Positions 26,504 through 34,378 of a stretch of 64,000 nt of DNA are shown piece by piece. A program made the position numbers and the translations under genes. The DNA is from Phycisphaera sp. (lineage in GTDB: Bacteria; Planctomycetota; Phycisphaerae; Phycisphaerales; UBA1924): contig CP098402.1 in the NCBI GenBank assembly GCA_025916675.1, positions 3,281,205 through 3,345,204 on the forward strand, given 5' to 3'. Position 1 is the stretch's first letter; each line of letters starts with the position of its first letter. The notes under the pieces were generated by a model that searched no databases, was not told the origin of the DNA, and worked only from the letters and a program-made list of their open reading frames with translations.

Positions 26504-27769
26504 TTGCTCGTGACGACCGCACCCAGCGAATCTGCCGACACGGAGCCGACAGGCGAGGCCGGGCCAGATGGTCCGATAGCCGCGATCGTGCGGGGTGGTC
26601 GGGTTTCGGTCCATTCCTGCGATGGGTGGCAGGAAGTTACATCGGGATCGCTGACGCCTCGGGGCAAGGGGGCGTTCGTGGGGTTTGTTTCGTACGAGAT
26701 CGGGCATGCGTTGGAGCCAACGAGCACGGCGGAGCGGCCGGGTGGGATGCCCGCGGGAGCGCGGCCCGATCGTGCTTGGGGGCTTGGGGGGTGGATGGGA
26801 CTCGGGGCGCGTGTTGATCGAACGAGCCCCGCGCGCGAGCGAGGGGAATGGGCGTGTTTGGACACGAAGTCCTCTCGCTCGCGCGAGGGGCTCGTTCAAG
26901 AGCCGGGGTATGGGTTGGGTGTGATGCGGAGTGTGTGGGGGTGTGAGCGGTACACGCGAGCCGTGGCTCGCGCGGTGGAGTTGATCCACGCTGGGGATAT
27001 GTATCAGGTGAACCTGGCGCACGCGCTGGTGGGCCGGTTCGAGGGTTGCCCGCGGGCGTTGTTTGTCGATCTTGCACGGGCGTCGTCGCCGGCGATGGGG
27101 TGTTATCTTGAGCTGCCGGTGCTGCCCGATGGCCGGCGGCGCGCGGTGCTGAGCTTGAGTCCTGAGCTGCTGGTTCGGTACGACGCCACGACGCGGACGC
27201 TGACGAGCGAGCCGATGAAGGGCACGCGTCCGGGGACTGAACTCGGCTTGCACGAGCTGCGCGATGCTGAGAAGGACAAGGCCGAGCTGGCGATGATCGT
27301 TGACCTCATGCGCAACGATGTTGGGCGCGTGAGCGCCATTGGTACCGTGCGCGTTGAGGAGTCGCGGATGCTCGTGCATCATGGGCCGGCCGAGGGCGGC
27401 GTGTGGCAGGCGAGCGCCCGGGTGAGCGGGCGGCTGCGTGATGGGCTCACCCTCGACGACGCGCTGCGGGCGTTGCTGCCGGCGGGGTCGATCACGGGCG
27501 CGCCGAAGGTGCGGGCGATGCAGGTGATCCACGAGATGGAGCCGACGCCGCGCGGGCCGTATTGCGGGGCGATCGGTGTGATCGGTGAGGGGGGCAACGC
27601 CGAACTCGCCGTTGGCATCCGCACGGCCGTCATCGTGGGCGACGAGATCCGCTACTCGGTGGGTGCGGGCATCGTGGCCGAGAGCGATCCCGAGATGGAG
27701 TGGGCCGAGACGCTGGCCAAGGCCGGGCCGCTGCGGGCGGTTGGCGCGGTGATCGAGGACGATGGGTAG
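26504..27769 (+). CDS. pabB: Aminodeoxychorismate synthase component I (chorismate-binding)
   Basis: PabB-type enzymes aminate chorismate for folate synthesis. Signature blocks include SPELLVRYD, EPMKGTRPG, RNDVGRVS, SITGAPKVRAMQVIHEME and the C-terminal GAGIVAESDPEMEW. No glutamine amidotransferase domain is present, so PabA must come from elsewhere. The N-terminal domain is short and carries a 26-residue insertion at residues about 106-131 encoded by a palindromic repeat. A TTG at 26504 six bases after GAGGA is the likely start; GTG at 26510 is the alternative. Its stop overlaps the next start by one base. Anthranilate or isochorismate synthase is possible but less likely. Confidence 0.88.
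   Translation: MLVTTAPSESADTEPTGEAGPDGPIAAIVRGGRVSVHSCDGWQEVTSGSLTPRGKGAFVGFVSYEIGHALEPTSTAERPGGMPAGARPDRAWGLGGWMGLGARVDRTSPARERGEWACLDTKSSRSREGLVQEPGYGLGVMRSVWGCERYTRAVARAVELIHAGDMYQVNLAHALVGRFEGCPRALFVDLARASSPAMGCYLELPVLPDGRRRAVLSLSPELLVRYDATTRTLTSEPMKGTRPGTELGLHELRDAEKDKAELAMIVDLMRNDVGRVSAIGTVRVEESRMLVHHGPAEGGVWQASARVSGRLRDGLTLDDALRALLPAGSITGAPKVRAMQVIHEMEPTPRGPYCGAIGVIGEGGNAELAVGIRTAVIVGDEIRYSVGAGIVAESDPEMEWAETLAKAGPLRAVGAVIEDDG
26820..26897. repeat. Palindromic element inside pabB
   Basis: The 27-bp arms at 26820-26846 and 26871-26897 match at 25 of 27 positions, with a 24-bp loop. The same element lies between genes at 32,983-33,055. Here it stays in frame and encodes about 26 residues (RTSPARERGEW... 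SREGLVQ). Arms contain ACGAGCCCC and GCGCGAGCGAGG. Confidence 0.85.
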
Positions 27770-28260
27770 TGCCTGATATTCGTGCTGATCTGGTGGACGT
27801 GTACGTCATGCGCGAGCGTGATGGGGCTGTGGAGTTCTTGCAACTGCGTCGAACAGCCGAGCCCATGGCGGGCACGTGGCAGCCGGTAATGGGGCACGTC
27901 GAGGCGGGTGAGAGCGCGGTGCAGGCCGCGGTGCGTGAATTGGGTGAAGAGGTGGGCTTGCGTGGCGGCGATCCGGCGTGGCTTGGGTTCTGGCAGCTCG
28001 AGGAGGTGCATCCGTATTTCGTTGCGGCGATGGACGCGGTGGTGCTCTCGCCGAGGTTTGCGGTGCTGGCGGACGAGTTGTGGGAGCCGGACTTATCTGG
28101 AGATGATGCGCACAATGCGCATCGGTGGATTGATGCCGGCGGCGTGCGCGAGGCGTTCATGTGGCCCGGGCAGTGCCGGGCGTGCGACGAGGCGGCGGGG
28201 CTGCTGGCTACGCGCGGATCTTCTCTCGAGCGGGCGCTCCGGCTGCGGCCGGGTGGATAG
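27769..28260 (+). CDS. Nudix hydrolase, NudB-like (possible dihydroneopterin triphosphate pyrophosphatase)
   Basis: A full Nudix box GHVEAGESAVQAAVRELGEE followed by VGL is present. The flanks WQPVMGHVEAGES and HRWIDAGGVREAFMWPGQ resemble E. coli NudB, which removes pyrophosphate from dihydroneopterin triphosphate in folate synthesis. The GTG start shares one base with the pabB stop (TAGTG), so the two are coupled, and PabB is also a folate enzyme. A role as the NudB step is therefore plausible but not proven; other nucleotides could be the substrate. The 3' end overlaps the convergent glycosyltransferase by 53 bp. Confidence 0.8.
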   Translation: MPDIRADLVDVYVMRERDGAVEFLQLRRTAEPMAGTWQPVMGHVEAGESAVQAAVRELGEEVGLRGGDPAWLGFWQLEEVHPYFVAAMDAVVLSPRFAVLADELWEPDLSGDDAHNAHRWIDAGGVREAFMWPGQCRACDEAAGLLATRGSSLERALRLRPGG

Positions 28261-29335
28261 CAGCGTCGAGCAGTCGCGGCGCTTCGGTCCATGGCGCGAG
28301 GGCCCGGTCGCCCTCCCCCGCGGCTCTCAACTCGGCCAGCGCGTCGAGCATCGGGCCCGGTGAGAGGGTGCCGATGACCAGGCGTTCGGCTTCGTTGGCG
28401 TCGACGAGTGTGATGCCGGCCTCGGCGAGCGCCCGGCGCACGGCCCAGGCGTGCTTGCCCTCGTGGACGAGGCAGGCCGTCTCGAATCGGGCGTGTTGGA
28501 CGGCTCCGCGAGCGTGGTGGAGGCCGGTGAAGCGTTCGTAGTGAACATCACTGAGGGGCTCGCGTTTCAGGGTGTGGCGGAGCGTGCGCAGCTCGCTTAG
28601 GCCCTGGCGGAAGCCCTCGGTCGCGTTTTCTTTCTTGGCGATCCACGCGCAGCGACGGATGTGGTCGCGGCGGAGGAAGCTCCGGTCGTGCGCGGGCGTG
28701 GTGCGCTCGACGATCATGCCCTGGTTGCGTGTCAGCAGCCGGAGCATGCGGTTGAGGTCGCGGTTGGTCGGGGTCTTGTGGTGCAAGACGCGGAAATATG
28801 GGTTTGACTCGATACGCCAGCCGGCCGCGATAATGCGGGCGCACAGATCGGGCTCCTCGGCGGCGAAGAAGAAGCTGGGGTCGTAGCCGCCGGCGTCGAG
28901 GTAGGCTTGCTTGCGAATAGCCGCGCCGCAGCCGACGAGGACTTCCGGCAGCCCGCCGCGCTCGCGCGAGCCGTCGGGCAGGGTGATGTCGGCCATGACG
29001 ACGGCGGTGTCTTCGTGCGTTGTGGCAAGCACATCCAGGTGGCCCGGGTCTCTGGGGGCGCTGTCGTCGTCGAGCATGACCAGCCAATCGTGCTCGGCTT
29101 CTTGGGCGGCATGGTTGCGCGCGGCAGCGCCGATGTTCTCGGGCAATCGAACAACACGCACGGGGATGGTGGTTTCGGGCAGGCACTCGAGCACGGGCGT
29201 GTCGGATCCGTTGTCGGCGATGACGAACTCGACGGGCTCGGGGCGATCGCGGTGCAGCGCATCGAGCGTGCGGATGGTGGCGGCCAGTTCGGCCGGGCGG
29301 TTGCGCGTGCAGGTAATGTAGCTGACGGGGGTCAC
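28208..29335 (-). CDS. Family 2 glycosyltransferase (GT-A)
   Basis: The start (GTG, overlapping the previous stop by 4 bp) leads into VSYITCTRNRPAEL and EFVIADNGSDTP, the nucleotide-sugar-binding N-terminus of GT2. The catalytic DxD motif is MLDDDSAP, and GGYDPSFFFAAEEPDLCARI is the acceptor-side ED block. The C-terminal 150 residues are helical and basic. No membrane segment is visible, so it is likely cytoplasmic or peripheral. Co-transcribed with the heptose-kinase-like gene; probably extends a surface glycan. Confidence 0.88.
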   Translation of the reverse strand: MTPVSYITCTRNRPAELAATIRTLDALHRDRPEPVEFVIADNGSDTPVLECLPETTIPVRVVRLPENIGAAARNHAAQEAEHDWLVMLDDDSAPRDPGHLDVLATTHEDTAVVMADITLPDGSRERGGLPEVLVGCGAAIRKQAYLDAGGYDPSFFFAAEEPDLCARIIAAGWRIESNPYFRVLHHKTPTNRDLNRMLRLLTRNQGMIVERTTPAHDRSFLRRDHIRRCAWIAKKENATEGFRQGLSELRTLRHTLKREPLSDVHYERFTGLHHARGAVQHARFETACLVHEGKHAWAVRRALAEAGITLVDANEAERLVIGTLSPGPMLDALAELRAAGEGDRALAPWTEAPRLLDAAIHPAAAGAPAREKIRA

Positions 29336-30975
29336 GACGCGGCCTTGGCCGTGGGCGCCGCGGGCTCGCGGTACACGAGGTGTGCCCGGTGCAGGCGAGC
29401 GAGTGCGCCGGCGAGGTCCCCGTGGGGCACGGTCGCGTACCCGGGGCGCGAGACGGCGCTCGCTTCGGCGCAGGCGCCGAAGAGGGCCGCGATGGTTGGC
29501 GCGTGGGATTGATCGCGGCCCGAGGCCCGGACGCCAAGCAACGCGAGCGTGGCGGCGGCCAGCAGGGCCGCGTCGGCGCCGGCGGTGTCGAGTGCCAGCG
29601 GTGCGAGGCTGGGCACCGGTTGGGCCCGCACGCGCGCGGGCCAGCCGTCGCCGGTATCGATCGGCTCGGGTAGGCGGTCGAAGGCGAGCAGGCCCTCGGG
29701 CCCGAGCCCCACGATGGCCGCGGCGGCCTGGGCGGCGTCCATGGCCGACCACGCGGCGGCGGTCAGGCTGCCGCTGGGGTTGGCCACGGCGCGGCGGAGG
29801 TCTTGTTCGCCCAGGCACAGCATGTCGGCGTGGCGGATGGCCAGCGGGCTGGCGTTGCGCGCCTGGGCGCTGGCGGTGAGGACGCACGAGCGCTCGCGAA
29901 GAATCTCACTGATCGCGCGAGCGATCGGGCCGCCGAGCAGGCCCAGGCCCTGGTCGGCGATGCACACGGCGTCGAAGCTGCCTGCCAACTCGCGAACGCT
30001 CGAGGTGATGGCCGAGCGCAGGGTGGTGTCGGCGGCGATGGGCCGTGCGTGATCGACGGTCATCAGCTTCTGCGCACCGGCGATGTAGTGCTCGACAACC
30101 AGGGGCTCGGGCGTGGAAGGGAGGGACGCGAGTTCGACGCCGGCGTGGCGGAGGCGATCGGCGAGCCGCCCGCCGGCCTCACCGGCTGGCGGGCAGGTGA
30201 GCAGGGTTGGTGACAGGCCCATCGCCGCGAATTGCATGGCTACGCCCGCGGCCCCGGCGTCGAAGCGGCGCTCGCCGGCGGGGCGGAGGGTCATGACCGG
30301 CTCGCGTGCGCCGATCTGGGGCGATTGGCAGACGCGGTAGACCTCCTCGATGGCTTCGCCGACGACCAGCACGCTGCGGCCCTGGGCGGCGTCGAGCGTG
30401 GCGGTGAGATCCTCGGCGGCCATGCCCGGGCGGCGCAGGAGCTGGGCGAGTGCGCCGGTGGGCGCGTCCACGCCCGTGTCGCGGCCGCTCTCAAGGGCGG
30501 CGATGAGGGCCGAGGAGCTGAACACGATATCGCCCGAGGAGAACACCACGCGGCCGCCCGCGCCCTCGACGGCGGCGCGTTCGGCAGCGAAGCGGGGGTC
30601 GTTGTTCGATTCGTACTCGCGGCCCTTGACGTACACGTCGGGCTCGATGGCGTGCAGGATGCCCTCGGCGGTGGGCTCGTCGACGATGTGGACGGCGTCG
30701 ACCATGTCGAGCGAGGCGAGGTTCTCGGCCCGTAGATCGTGTGGGATGAGCGGGCGGCCCGCGCCCTTGTTGATGCCCTTGTCGGCGGTGATGGTGACCA
30801 GCAGCACGTCGCCCTGGGCCCTGGCCCAGCGGAGGTGCCGTACGTGGCCGGGATGCACGATATCGAAGCAGCCGTGGCACTGGACCAGCCGGAGGCCGCG
30901 ATCGCGCAAGTTCTGGCGCCAGGCCAGCAGGTCGCTGCGGCTACGGATGGCCGGATGGGAGGCGGTAGGGCTCAC
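29332..30975 (-). CDS. HldE-like protein with nucleotidyltransferase and PfkB-kinase domains in reversed order
   Basis: The N-terminal about 170 residues are a nucleotidyltransferase: VQCHGCFDIVHPGHVRHL contains the HxGH signature and KGREYESNNDP the family's later motif. Residues about 180-500 are a ribokinase/PfkB-like domain whose end reads DTAGADAALLAAA, so the usual GAGD anion hole appears one residue short. Canonical HldE has kinase first, then nucleotidyltransferase. It is inferred to make an ADP- or CDP-heptose-like sugar for the adjoining glycosyltransferase. The start is GTG at 30973-30975. Kinase activity is uncertain. Confidence 0.75.
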   Translation of the reverse strand: MSPTASHPAIRSRSDLLAWRQNLRDRGLRLVQCHGCFDIVHPGHVRHLRWARAQGDVLLVTITADKGINKGAGRPLIPHDLRAENLASLDMVDAVHIVDEPTAEGILHAIEPDVYVKGREYESNNDPRFAAERAAVEGAGGRVVFSSGDIVFSSSALIAALESGRDTGVDAPTGALAQLLRRPGMAAEDLTATLDAAQGRSVLVVGEAIEEVYRVCQSPQIGAREPVMTLRPAGERRFDAGAAGVAMQFAAMGLSPTLLTCPPAGEAGGRLADRLRHAGVELASLPSTPEPLVVEHYIAGAQKLMTVDHARPIAADTTLRSAITSSVRELAGSFDAVCIADQGLGLLGGPIARAISEILRERSCVLTASAQARNASPLAIRHADMLCLGEQDLRRAVANPSGSLTAAAWSAMDAAQAAAAIVGLGPEGLLAFDRLPEPIDTGDGWPARVRAQPVPSLAPLALDTAGADAALLAAATLALLGVRASGRDQSHAPTIAALFGACAEASAVSRPGYATVPHGDLAGALARLHRAHLVYREPAAPTAKAAS

Positions 30976-31122
30976 GCAAGGCTTATCGGCACCGCGGATG
31001 GGGGGAGTCAAGTGAAGGTCCGGGTAGATCTGACCGAATGTTGGGATGGAGCCGAATGGGCCGCTCGCTGGCTGCTTTTGGCGATTCGAGGCCGACCAGA
31101 TCTGCAACGGGGAACCTCAGAC

Positions 31123-32502
31123 ATGGACCATATCTCAGACGCGCTCGTGTTGGTGCTCGACGAGGGATCGCCTTTGGTGCAACTCGACCGCAACGGCACG
31201 CTCGAGCAGCATCGTGCGCTGTGGACCGCCATGGGCCGCCAGTACGGGCGGATGGTCTTGGTTTCCCACGATCGGGGCGACGAGACGCACAAGGCGATCG
31301 AACTGGCCCAGAGCCTTGGTGCCGAGTGCGTGTGCGACGCCCAGGGCACCCAGGCCCACGAGCATCAGGATCGGGCGGCGGGCAAGGTGGCCGAGCTGCT
31401 CAAGGACTGCGAGACGGTGGTGGTGCAGGCGGTAGGGTTGATGGCCGCGCCGACGGCCCTGTCGGTGGCCAGCGCCCTGCGGCAGTCTGGCGTCAAGGCG
31501 GCGCTGCTGGCCGAGGGCGCCGATTTGTGGAGCCGTCAGTCGATCTGCGAGTTCGGGCCGACGTCGCGGGCGGCGCTCGAGGCGGCGTATCGCGAGCAGC
31601 TCGCGTGTACCTCGGCGCACGTCGTGCTGGCCGGGTGTGGGCCGGTGGCCGACGACCTAGTGTGGCGGTTCAACCTTCCGGCCGAGCGCGTGCGGGTGGT
31701 GCCCATGCCGGTGCTGGGAGACACGTGCTGCGTCCATGCCGAGCAGCGGGAAGACGATCTGATCCTGGCCTTTGGGCCCGCGACGAAGCGGGCTCGGTTG
31801 AACCTGGCTATCGACGCGGTGGCGTACCTGCGGAAGACCGACAACCCGAACGCCAAGCTTCGCATCCTGATGGCCGGGCCCGAGGCGCCCGCGCTCGAGG
31901 CGCAAGCCAGAGAGCTCGGCGTGCCCTTGGAGATCGTCGCCAGCCCGACGGCCGAAGAGGCCAAGCTGGCGTTGCACCGCTGCGCCCTGATGGTGTACAC
32001 CGCCACGAGCGAGACCAACCCGCCGGCGGTGTTCGAGGCCATGGCCGTGGGCACGCCGCTGGTGCTGGCGGTCGATCCGCTGTGCGCGCTCGAGGTGGTC
32101 CACGGCGTGTCTGGACTGCGGATGCCGGCCGAGGCCGAGGCCCTGGCACGTGCGATCGGCGGGCTGCTCATGGATGCGCCGTGGCGTGACGCGCTGGGCA
32201 ACGCGGCACGGGAGAGGGCCTACCTGGAGCACTCCAGCCCGGTGGTGGCCGAGGCGATGGCCAAGGCCCAGCACGCGGCCCTCGAAATTGCCAGCCGGGA
32301 GACCGAAGCGGCCAGCCCCACACTCATCCTGGCTGGTGAGGGCCTGGCCGAGCTTGCAGCCGAAGATGGTGCCAATGCGTGGGCGCGGGCCATTGGCGAT
32401 TATCTGAGCCGCGTTGAGGGCGACCAGGCCGAGCACCTGGCAGCGATTACCCAGGCGCTGGCCGGGCTTGAGGGCCGCCAGCGGAAGGCACCGGCGGCAT
32501 GA
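31123..32502 (+). CDS. GT-B glycosyltransferase (GT4-like)
   Basis: The C-terminal half has GT4 features: RILMAGPEAP, then LMVYTATSETNPPAVFEAMAVGTPLVL with the donor-binding ExxxxxxxE-type block, and LEVVHGVSGLRMP. The N-terminal half is a Rossmann-like acceptor domain (LVLVLDEGSP and VVQAVGLMAAPTALSVAS). The tail after residue 390 is helical. ATG at 31123 is used; the longer frame upstream is not coding-like. It is divergent from the HldE-like gene, suggesting one surface-glycan locus. Confidence 0.8.
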   Translation: MDHISDALVLVLDEGSPLVQLDRNGTLEQHRALWTAMGRQYGRMVLVSHDRGDETHKAIELAQSLGAECVCDAQGTQAHEHQDRAAGKVAELLKDCETVVVQAVGLMAAPTALSVASALRQSGVKAALLAEGADLWSRQSICEFGPTSRAALEAAYREQLACTSAHVVLAGCGPVADDLVWRFNLPAERVRVVPMPVLGDTCCVHAEQREDDLILAFGPATKRARLNLAIDAVAYLRKTDNPNAKLRILMAGPEAPALEAQARELGVPLEIVASPTAEEAKLALHRCALMVYTATSETNPPAVFEAMAVGTPLVLAVDPLCALEVVHGVSGLRMPAEAEALARAIGGLLMDAPWRDALGNAARERAYLEHSSPVVAEAMAKAQHAALEIASRETEAASPTLILAGEGLAELAAEDGANAWARAIGDYLSRVEGDQAEHLAAITQALAGLEGRQRKAPAA

Positions 32503-32591
32503 TGCTGTTATCGGGCGGCAATTCCTGCTGTCCGGGCGGACATTATGTCGGTTTATGTCGGTTTTGACGATAACAAGGGTCTGGTTTTGGC

Positions 32592-32963
32592 ATGGATGCC
32601 CGCCAGAGAATGGGGATGGTTCGCATGGACGAGCGACTTCAGAACGACATGGACCGCCGCCGCTTCCGCCGCTCGCCGGTGAATCGGACGGGCAAGGTCT
32701 ACGTCCGCCGGGCCCTGCGGTACCTGCCGGTGCGGGCGGTGGACGTCTCGCTGGGCGGGCTGCTGCTGGAGATCAAGAGCGAGCGGCCGCTGATGATCGG
32801 CGAGCCGTTGGAGGTGGTCATCGGCGACGGCAGCAGCGCGGTGGTCGGCACCGACGACGTGGTCGAGGCGCGGATCGCGCACGTCCGCGTGGGTGACGAC
32901 GGCACGCAGCACGTGGGCCTGGCCTTCGCGCACGAGGGTGCGATGGCGGCCGTCGCGGCCTGA
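32592..32963 (+). CDS. PilZ-domain protein (123 aa)
   Basis: The c-di-GMP motif pair is clear: RRRFRRSP (the RxxxR part) at about residue 21 and DVSLGGLLLEI (DxSxxG) near residue 51. Nothing but the PilZ barrel is present, so it is a stand-alone receptor or adaptor. The start is ambiguous: ATGs at 32592, 32616 and 32625 are all in frame; each keeps the RxxxR motif. A 10-bp tandem repeat (TATGTCGGTT) lies just upstream at about 32,546-32,566. Confidence 0.88.
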   Translation: MDARQRMGMVRMDERLQNDMDRRRFRRSPVNRTGKVYVRRALRYLPVRAVDVSLGGLLLEIKSERPLMIGEPLEVVIGDGSSAVVGTDDVVEARIAHVRVGDDGTQHVGLAFAHEGAMAAVAA

Positions 32964-32982
32964 TTGGATCTGTTGAGGGATC

Positions 32983-33055
32983 ACGAGCCCCTTGCGCGAG
33001 CGAGGGGTTATCGCGTTTCGTGCGTCCATTCCCCTCGCTCGCGCGAGGGGCTCGT
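32983..33055. repeat. Intergenic copy of the pabB palindromic element
   Basis: Arms 32983-33007 and 33031-33055 match at 24 of 25 positions. The sequence is the same family as in pabB, in opposite orientation, including part of the loop (GAGGGGAATGG). It lies between the PilZ and CPBP protease genes and has no T-run. Confidence 0.85.
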
Positions 33056-33163
33056 TTCCAGAGTGCGTGGGATTTCCCAGTTGCCAACAATCTTTTTCCG
33101 CCGCGGGGCGCGTTGGCCGATGCCAAGGGCCGTACGCGATAGCCGCGTGCGTGCGGAGGGCCT

Positions 33164-34339
33164 GTGGCCTTGAGCAGCGTGGCTCTAGCCAAGACAAGTC
33201 GGTGGGCGATCTCGCCCCGGTTGGGGCTGGCGGCGGGCGCTATCGCGTTCCTGCTGGTGGCTGATGCCACCTTGGGCCAATCGCTCGGACAGGTCCAGAG
33301 CGGGCCGCCGATGGGCGAGGGCGTGAAGTCTCTCACCACCAGCGACTGGCTGGCGATCACGATCCGCATCGCCGCCCCCTTGGTGCTGGTGATCCTGTTC
33401 CTGGCCGACTTCATCCGGCCCGGCTCGTTCCAGCGTGCGGGCAGGCGCGACGTGGTGGCCTACCAGTGGCCCGTGTGGCTCTTCGGGGCGTTCGTGGTCG
33501 TGTCGGCCCAGATCTTCGGGGCCCAGGCCTTCGGGCACGTGACCCAGCTTTGGGAGTGGATGGCCGGCCAGGGCGGCCCGGTGCAATCCCTAGGGGAGAG
33601 CCCGACGCGCGACGAGGCGCTCACCCAGCTCGGCTCGGTGCTGTTCGGTGCCTTCGCGGGCGGCGTCATGGTGTACCTCCTCAACAAGCGTGAGCACGAC
33701 GAGGGCATGCGATTCGGAGCCGGGGACATCCCGCTGGGGCTGTTGGCGGTGCTGATCGCCTTCCCGGTGGTGGTGTCGGCGGGCGAGGCCTCTCGGCTGC
33801 TGTTCGAGTACGCCAGCGGCGACGAGCAATCGACGGTGGCCCACGCCACGCTCGAGATGATCCGCCAGAACTCCGACGACCCGTGGACGTGGGTCATCAT
33901 CTTCACGGCCATCTTCGGGGCGGCCATCATCGAGGAACTGATCTTCCGGGCCTTCGTGCAGACGGCCCTGCTGCGGATGATGGGCTCGGCCTGGCTGGCG
34001 GTGATCATCACCTCGATCGTGTTCGCCCTGATCCACCGCGTGGGCGACCAGGTGCCGTGGCACGCCATCCCGGCCCTGTTCGTGCTGGGGCTGGCCATCG
34101 GCGTGGCCTACGAGCGGTTCAAGGGTCTGGGCGTGCCCATCGCGATGCACGCGGGCTTTAACGCCATCAACATCGCCCTGGTGCTATGGCTTGCCGACCC
34201 GACGCCGCAGCCCACGCAATACGACGAGCAGGGCATGCCGATCACCGAGCAGGTGGAGCCGGGCGTCGCTGAGCCGGCCCCGCAGCAAGGCAGGCAACCG
34301 AGCCGCCCCGCCCAGCCCGGGTTCGAGGGCCAGCGGTAG
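33164..34339 (+). CDS. CPBP family intramembrane metalloprotease
   Basis: These CAAX/CPBP (Abi) proteins are integral-membrane metallopeptidases. The key motifs are present in order: EELIFRAF (EExxxR), FALIH, and HAGFNAIN (HxxxN). At least six membrane segments are visible, together with an N-terminal signal-anchor and a long hydrophilic segment at about residues 120-165. The last 60 residues are a Pro/Gln-rich cytoplasmic or periplasmic tail. The GTG start has GGAGGG five bases upstream. Substrate unknown. Confidence 0.85.
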   Translation: MALSSVALAKTSRWAISPRLGLAAGAIAFLLVADATLGQSLGQVQSGPPMGEGVKSLTTSDWLAITIRIAAPLVLVILFLADFIRPGSFQRAGRRDVVAYQWPVWLFGAFVVVSAQIFGAQAFGHVTQLWEWMAGQGGPVQSLGESPTRDEALTQLGSVLFGAFAGGVMVYLLNKREHDEGMRFGAGDIPLGLLAVLIAFPVVVSAGEASRLLFEYASGDEQSTVAHATLEMIRQNSDDPWTWVIIFTAIFGAAIIEELIFRAFVQTALLRMMGSAWLAVIITSIVFALIHRVGDQVPWHAIPALFVLGLAIGVAYERFKGLGVPIAMHAGFNAINIALVLWLADPTPQPTQYDEQGMPITEQVEPGVAEPAPQQGRQPSRPAQPGFEGQR

Positions 34340-34378
34340 GGCTTTGACCGGAGCACCCAGGATCGTCACCCGATTTGT

